64,000 bases of DNA, from assembly GCA_963705955.1 (NCBI GenBank), contig CAVPLH010000007.1, positions 62,001 through 126,000 of the forward strand. Reading direction: 5' to 3'. The position numbers and the translations under genes are program-made. Position 1 is the first letter of the stretch; each line of letters opens with the position of its first letter. This document shows positions 60,129-64,000 of this stretch, one piece after another. Below the pieces are notes generated by a model. It searched no databases and had not been told where the DNA came from. It saw only the letters and a list, made by a program, of their open reading frames with translations. Source of the stretch: WHSW01 sp963705955 (GTDB lineage: Bacteria; Actinomycetota; Thermoleophilia; Solirubrobacterales; 70-9).

Positions 60129-62021
60129 GTGCTCGACAGGCTCTTCAGCCCGCTACGCGTCGGCTCGGTCGAGCTTCAGAACCGGATCGTCTCGACGGCC
60201 CACCAGACGACGCTCGTCCACGAGCACCTTCCGACCGAGGACTTCGTCGCCTACCACGAGGCTCGAGCTCGCGGCGGCACGGGGCTGATCGTCCTCGAGG
60301 CCACGGCCGTGCATCCGTCGGGCCTCCTCACCCCGCACACGCTCGCCGGCTACCGGGAGGAGATCGTTCCCGGGCTCGCGCGCGTCGCCGAGGCCGTTCA
60401 CGGGCACGGCACGCGTCTTTTCGTGCAGCTCTTTCACGGCGGTCGGGAGCAGATCTCCAGTCCGCCTCGCGAGCCCGCCCTCGCACCGTCCGCGATCCCG
60501 AGCCTCCGCTTCCACGTTGAGCCGCGGGCGCTGTCCGAGGAGGAGATCGACTCGATCGTGGACGGATACGCGCGGGTCGCGGCGCTGGTGGCAAAGGCCG
60601 GGCTCGATGGGGTCGAGATCTCGGCGGCGCACGGGTACCTCGCCGCGCAGTTCTTCACGCCGGGGCTGAATCGCCGCGACGACAAGTGGTCGGAGCCGGC
60701 CCGCTTCTTGCTGGCCGTCCTCGAGGTCGTGCGCGCCGCTGCGCCCGGGCTCGCCGTCGGCGTGCGCCTCTCCGCGGACTCGGAAGCGGCGGCAGCGGTC
60801 CTCGGCGACGTGGCATCGTCGGTGGACTACGTGAGCGTTGCCCTGGGCGCTTCATATACCTACCCGGGCTCAGCCCGCATCGTCCCTCCACCGCCGCTGC
60901 CCGAGAACGCAATCGCCGCGGTGACCGCACCGTTCCGTGCCGGCCCGCCACTCGTCGCCACCTCGCGGATCGTCGACCCGGTCGAGGCGGACCGGCTGCT
61001 CGCCGACGGGAGCTATGACGCTGCCGGAATGACTCGCGCCCTCATCACCGATCCGGACCTGCCGCGTAAGGCGCGGGAGGGACGGCTCGACGACGTCCTT
61101 CGCTGCATCGGCTGCAACGCTTGCATCGCGCACTACCACGCCGGTACGCCGATCGCCTGTACGCAGAATCCGCGCACCGGCCGCGAGCGCGCGATGGGCG
61201 CCGCGGCCCGCTCTGTGACCCGACGCCGGATTGTGGTCGTCGGCGGAGGCCCGGCCGGCCTTGCTGCAGCTGCCGAGGCGGGGTCCGCCGGACACGAGGT
61301 CGTTCTCGTCGAGCGCGGCGGCCAAACCGGCGGGCAGATTGCGCTCGCGGCAGCAGCACCGATGCACGCCGAGCTCGCGCGTTCGTTGGTGCGCAACTAC
61401 CGGCACCTGCTCGAGACCGCGAACGTCGAGACGCGGTTCGAGACCGAGGCGGATCTCCAGACCATCACCGAGCTGGCACCGGATGCAGTCGTCGTCGCCA
61501 CCGGCGCGCGCCCGCACGAGCCAGATTTTCCGCACGGCGGGATCGAGGTCGTCCAGGCGTTTGACGTGCTCCGAGGTCCGCAGCCACGCGGCCGGCGCGT
61601 CGTCATCGCCGACTGGGGAGGAGACGCGTCGGGCCTGGCTTGCGCTGAGCTCCTCGAGGCTGCTGGTAACGACGTGACCGTGGCGGTGGGCTCGGCCGCG
61701 CTCGGCGAGACGCTCCATGCGTATCAGCGGAACCTCTACGCGGCCCGTCTCTACCGCGCCGAAGTCCAACTCGCCCACCACCTGGAGCTCATTGGCGCCG
61801 ACCAAGGCCGAGTGCGCTTCCGGAACCTCTTCGCGCCCGAGCTGGAGTCGGAACTCTCTGCCGACCTCCTCGTCCTGGCGCTAGGGCGGATCCCCGACCG
61901 GGCTCTCGCAGAGTCGTTGGCCGACGTCGGCCTCGAGGTGCACGAGGCCGGGGATTGCCTCGGCCCGCGCGGCCTGGAGGAAGCGATTCTCGAAGGGACA
62001 CTCGCCGGTCAGAGCGTCTGA
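60129..62021 (+). CDS. NADH:flavin oxidoreductase, 2,4-dienoyl-CoA-reductase type
   Basis: 630 residues. The N-terminal OYE barrel (FMN) has LDRLFSPLRVGSVELQNRIV, QLFHGGREQ and GVEISAAHGYLAAQFFTPGL. The 4Fe-4S site is C-x2-C-x2-C...C in RCIGCNACIAHYHAGTPIAC. The C-terminal FAD/NAD(P) half starts IVVVGGGPAGLAAAAEAG and ends VHEAGDCLGPRGLEEAILEG. This three-domain plan matches FadH, TMA dehydrogenase and N-methyl-amine demethylases. GTG at 60129 has AAGGAGG nine bases upstream. It lies between R5 and R6 as a single-gene module. Confidence 0.87.
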   Translation: MLDRLFSPLRVGSVELQNRIVSTAHQTTLVHEHLPTEDFVAYHEARARGGTGLIVLEATAVHPSGLLTPHTLAGYREEIVPGLARVAEAVHGHGTRLFVQLFHGGREQISSPPREPALAPSAIPSLRFHVEPRALSEEEIDSIVDGYARVAALVAKAGLDGVEISAAHGYLAAQFFTPGLNRRDDKWSEPARFLLAVLEVVRAAAPGLAVGVRLSADSEAAAAVLGDVASSVDYVSVALGASYTYPGSARIVPPPPLPENAIAAVTAPFRAGPPLVATSRIVDPVEADRLLADGSYDAAGMTRALITDPDLPRKAREGRLDDVLRCIGCNACIAHYHAGTPIACTQNPRTGRERAMGAAARSVTRRRIVVVGGGPAGLAAAAEAGSAGHEVVLVERGGQTGGQIALAAAAPMHAELARSLVRNYRHLLETANVETRFETEADLQTITELAPDAVVVATGARPHEPDFPHGGIEVVQAFDVLRGPQPRGRRVVIADWGGDASGLACAELLEAAGNDVTVAVGSAALGETLHAYQRNLYAARLYRAEVQLAHHLELIGADQGRVRFRNLFAPELESELSADLLVLALGRIPDRALAESLADVGLEVHEAGDCLGPRGLEEAILEGTLAGQSV

Positions 62022-62151
62022 CTGGGTCGCTCTCACAAACGACCGCTGTCGCGTGTCTTCAGGGTGAGGCGGCCGAACCGCCCTGTTCTCCCGCATGGGG
62101 AAGGTCGGAGGGCGCTTCCCGGTTCGCGGGAGAGGGGAAGCGATCGGGTGC

Positions 62152-62259
62152 CGTCATGTCGGCAGGCGCGCTCGCTCGACTATGCGCGGGTGGTAGGGCG
62201 AGAAACGAATCGGGCCACGTATCGGATCTCGCTACCACGCACGGACCCAGGCGGGACCT
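62152..62259 (-). repeat. R element, copy R6
   Basis: GCTCGCTCGACTATGCGCGG, then GGTAGGGCGAGAAACGAATC and TATCGGATCTCGCTACCACG. One extra C in the minus-strand frame compared with R7. Arms GTGGTAG and CTACCAC flank the core. Confidence 0.75.
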
Positions 62260-62341
62260 GAAAGGCCTCGCTGTACACGGAAACCATGCCCTCATCCGGG
62301 ACTAACGGCGCTGAGTACTGGGCCGCAAGCAGTCGGATGTA

Positions 62342-63713
62342 ATGCTGCGGGAAATGAAGTCGCAATCCGTTTCAGCAGCCGGCGAGTCGCTCGGCTCGGT
62401 TTTGCGGACCGCGGTCGCTAGTGGCCGATATGACGCGGTAGGCGAGCTGCTTGCGGGCGACGCTTTCCTCGACTCAAGCAGTGCGGCCGGGCGCCGACGA
62501 ATCCACGGCCCAGAGGCAATCGTCGCTCATCTGGAGGCACCTGGTGCAGGGGACGTGCTCCTCTGGGATGCCCAAGAGTGGCCCTCAGGCGTCGCCGTGA
62601 CCTTCGAGTGGCGTGGTGCGGATGACGTCGATCGGCGTCGCTGGTATGTCCGAAGCGATGGTGGTCAGATCCGTCGCTTCTGGAGCTACGCGGCGAGGTC
62701 GCGCGACGACTCACAGGTCTCGTTGTCGGAAGCCGTCCTTCAGCGCATCGGCACCGGAGCTCGCCGTGCCGCATTCGAACACTCCGGTAACTCCGGGGCG
62801 TCGCTCGAAAGAGTCATGCTTGCCGACGGAACCGACCTGATCGCGAAGCGCGTCGGGCTCGCATCAGAATTGGCTCGGGCGCGTCACGCGAGACCGTGGC
62901 AGAACGGCCTTGCTGTGGGAAGCCGGTGCCTTCGATCGGATGCCGGAAACGATCGATCACGGAATCGAAGCGGTCATCGCGGACGGCGACGGGTGGTGGG
63001 TGATGATGCGCGATCTCTCAGCAACTTTTCTCGGGGATGAGCGCGTGCTGTCCCGCGCTGAGAACCGACAGGTCCTCGGTGCAGGGGCCGCGCTGCATGC
63101 CGAGTTCGCTGGCCGCGTTCCGGACGGAGCCGCAGCTCTGGGCGATCGTCTCGGGATGTCCTCGCTCCGCGTTGCCGCGAAGGAGCGCGCCGGGACCGAC
63201 CTCCTACCGAAGCAGCTGGAGGCGGCGTGGGAAGCATTCGCAGACTCCGTCCCGAGCGATGTCGGAGACGAGGTGCTGAGGACGGCAGATGAGGTCTCTG
63301 CACTGGCCGAGGCACTTGAGAAAGCAGGTCCGCTGACCTTGTTGCACGGCGATCTGCGGGACGACAATTTCGGGCTCGCGGATCAGACCGTGGCCCTGCT
63401 CGATTGGGACCTCGCAACCGTCGGCACCCCCACGGTCGAGTTTGCCTGGTACCTCTGCCACGACGCTTCGCGTATCGAGGCGAGTCACGACGAGATCGAG
63501 GCGGACTTTCGTGCCGCGGAGGGTCAGCTTCTAGCCGAGAACGAACTCGAGCTCGGGATGCTCAGCGGGCTCGTCCAGTACGGCTGGATCTTCGGGCACT
63601 CCCTGCGCATCCATCCAGACCCGGACGAGCACGCGTGGGCTCAGGCCGAGCTTGAGTGGTGGGTTCCTCGCGTTCGCAAGGCTTTGGAACGCACCGGCGG
63701 GATGCCGCGCTGA
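62342..63713 (+). CDS. SnoaL-like/aminoglycoside-phosphotransferase fusion protein, frameshifted
   Basis: The N-terminal 120 residues are NTF2/SnoaL-like (LLAGDAFLDSSSAAGRRRIH, GVAVTFEWRGADDVDRRRWY). The C-terminal part is an APH-fold kinase: VMLADGTDLIAKRV (Lys), LTLLHGDLRDDNFGLADQTV (Brenner's motif HGDxxxxN) and LLDWDLATVGTPTVEFAWYL. One extra base near 62.875 kb breaks the frame; 1372 bases is 3n+1. It would phosphorylate a small hydroxylated substrate; antibiotic resistance is possible but unproven. It sits alone between R6 and R7. Confidence 0.75.
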
Positions 63714-63756
63714 CCGGCGAAGCGAACGTTGCGGGTGGATCAAGAGCGATAGCGCG

Positions 63757-63880
63757 CGATCAGACGGGCAGCCGTGCTCGCTCAACTATTCGCGGGTGGT
63801 AGCGAGGCACGAATCGGGCCACCTATCGGATCTCGCTACCACGCACGGCAGAAGGAGGGACGCTGCTCCATTTCGCGCGG
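63757..63880 (-). repeat. R element, copy R7 (most complete)
   Basis: Perfect 11-bp arms GTGGTAGCGAG (63797) and CTCGCTACCAC (63833) separated by 25 bases. Core GCTCAACTATTCGCGGGTGG on the left and CTGCTCCATTTCGCGC on the right, as in R2. Minus-frame peptide ARFVPRYHPRIVERARLPV-stop is open from a GTG. Beyond it, to 64000, I see no gene. Confidence 0.8.
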
Positions 63881-64000
63881 AGCAGGAGCGCGCCGACGAC
63901 CAGTCACCCGGGCCCCCCACCGGCATCGCCCTCGCCGCACTCAGTCTCGCCCTCGCCCAGCTCACGGCCCCGGACTTATGGTTCAGCCCGGGGCCCCAAG

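Overview
The window is a very G+C-rich bacterial chromosome segment with many GTG starts, actinobacterial regulators (ECF sigma/zinc-finger anti-sigma pair, PknB-like kinase, RodZ-like protein) and proteins of the flavour seen in Thermoleophilia/Solirubrobacterales. The class assignment is an inference from protein style; no rRNA is present to confirm it.

Region 1 (1-36.6 kb) reads as core chromosome. In order it holds: the tail of a hydrolase-like gene; a cupin/MerR/MFS efflux operon; a nitrogen-assimilation block (type III glutamine synthetase, then glutamate synthase gltB-gltD); a REP-like array of 60-bp palindromic repeats; an ECF sigma/anti-sigma operon divergent from a copper-binding lipoprotein; an amidase divergent from an acyl-CoA ligase; a secreted glycosidase-like protein; a Ser/Thr kinase; a berberine-bridge-type FAD oxidase; an enoyl-CoA hydratase; an ABC drug exporter divergent from a MarR regulator; several small enzymes; an orphan molybdopterin oxidoreductase; Ppx/GppA; an SDR; a metallo-beta-lactamase-fold protein; an ArsR-SRPBCC operon with a near-leaderless promoter; an asparaginase divergent from a GNAT; and an initiator tRNA with a strong terminator.

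Region 2 (36.6-44.4 kb) is a patchwork of small accessory genes (winged-helix regulator, tandem-module protein, DUF2294, RodZ-like, cold-shock protein, methyltransferase, ClpP) with pseudogene fragments and the first members of a small paralogous protein family.

Region 3 (44.4-64 kb) is a mobile/accessory island. It opens with a candidate defence cluster: a pentapeptide-repeat protein with a TIR-like C-terminus, a membrane pentapeptide-repeat protein, and a divergent TIR-transmembrane-14xWD40 protein. From 47.5 kb to the end, seven copies of one element (R1-R7), all in the same orientation, delimit modules of one to several unrelated genes. The element carries an inverted repeat, perfect or near-perfect in several copies, and a conserved 19-20-codon peptide reading frame. 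One copy (R3) forms the 3' end of a truncated large serine integrase gene, which suggests that R copies are attachment sites or scars of serial integration. IS110- and IS481-like transposase fragments, a flavin-monooxygenase fragment and a duplicated EamA tail lie in the same island.

A technical point affects many entries. About ten otherwise intact genes are each broken by a single-base shift, almost always one extra base. This looks more like consensus sequence error than mass gene decay. Such genes are given here at full extent with the shift noted.
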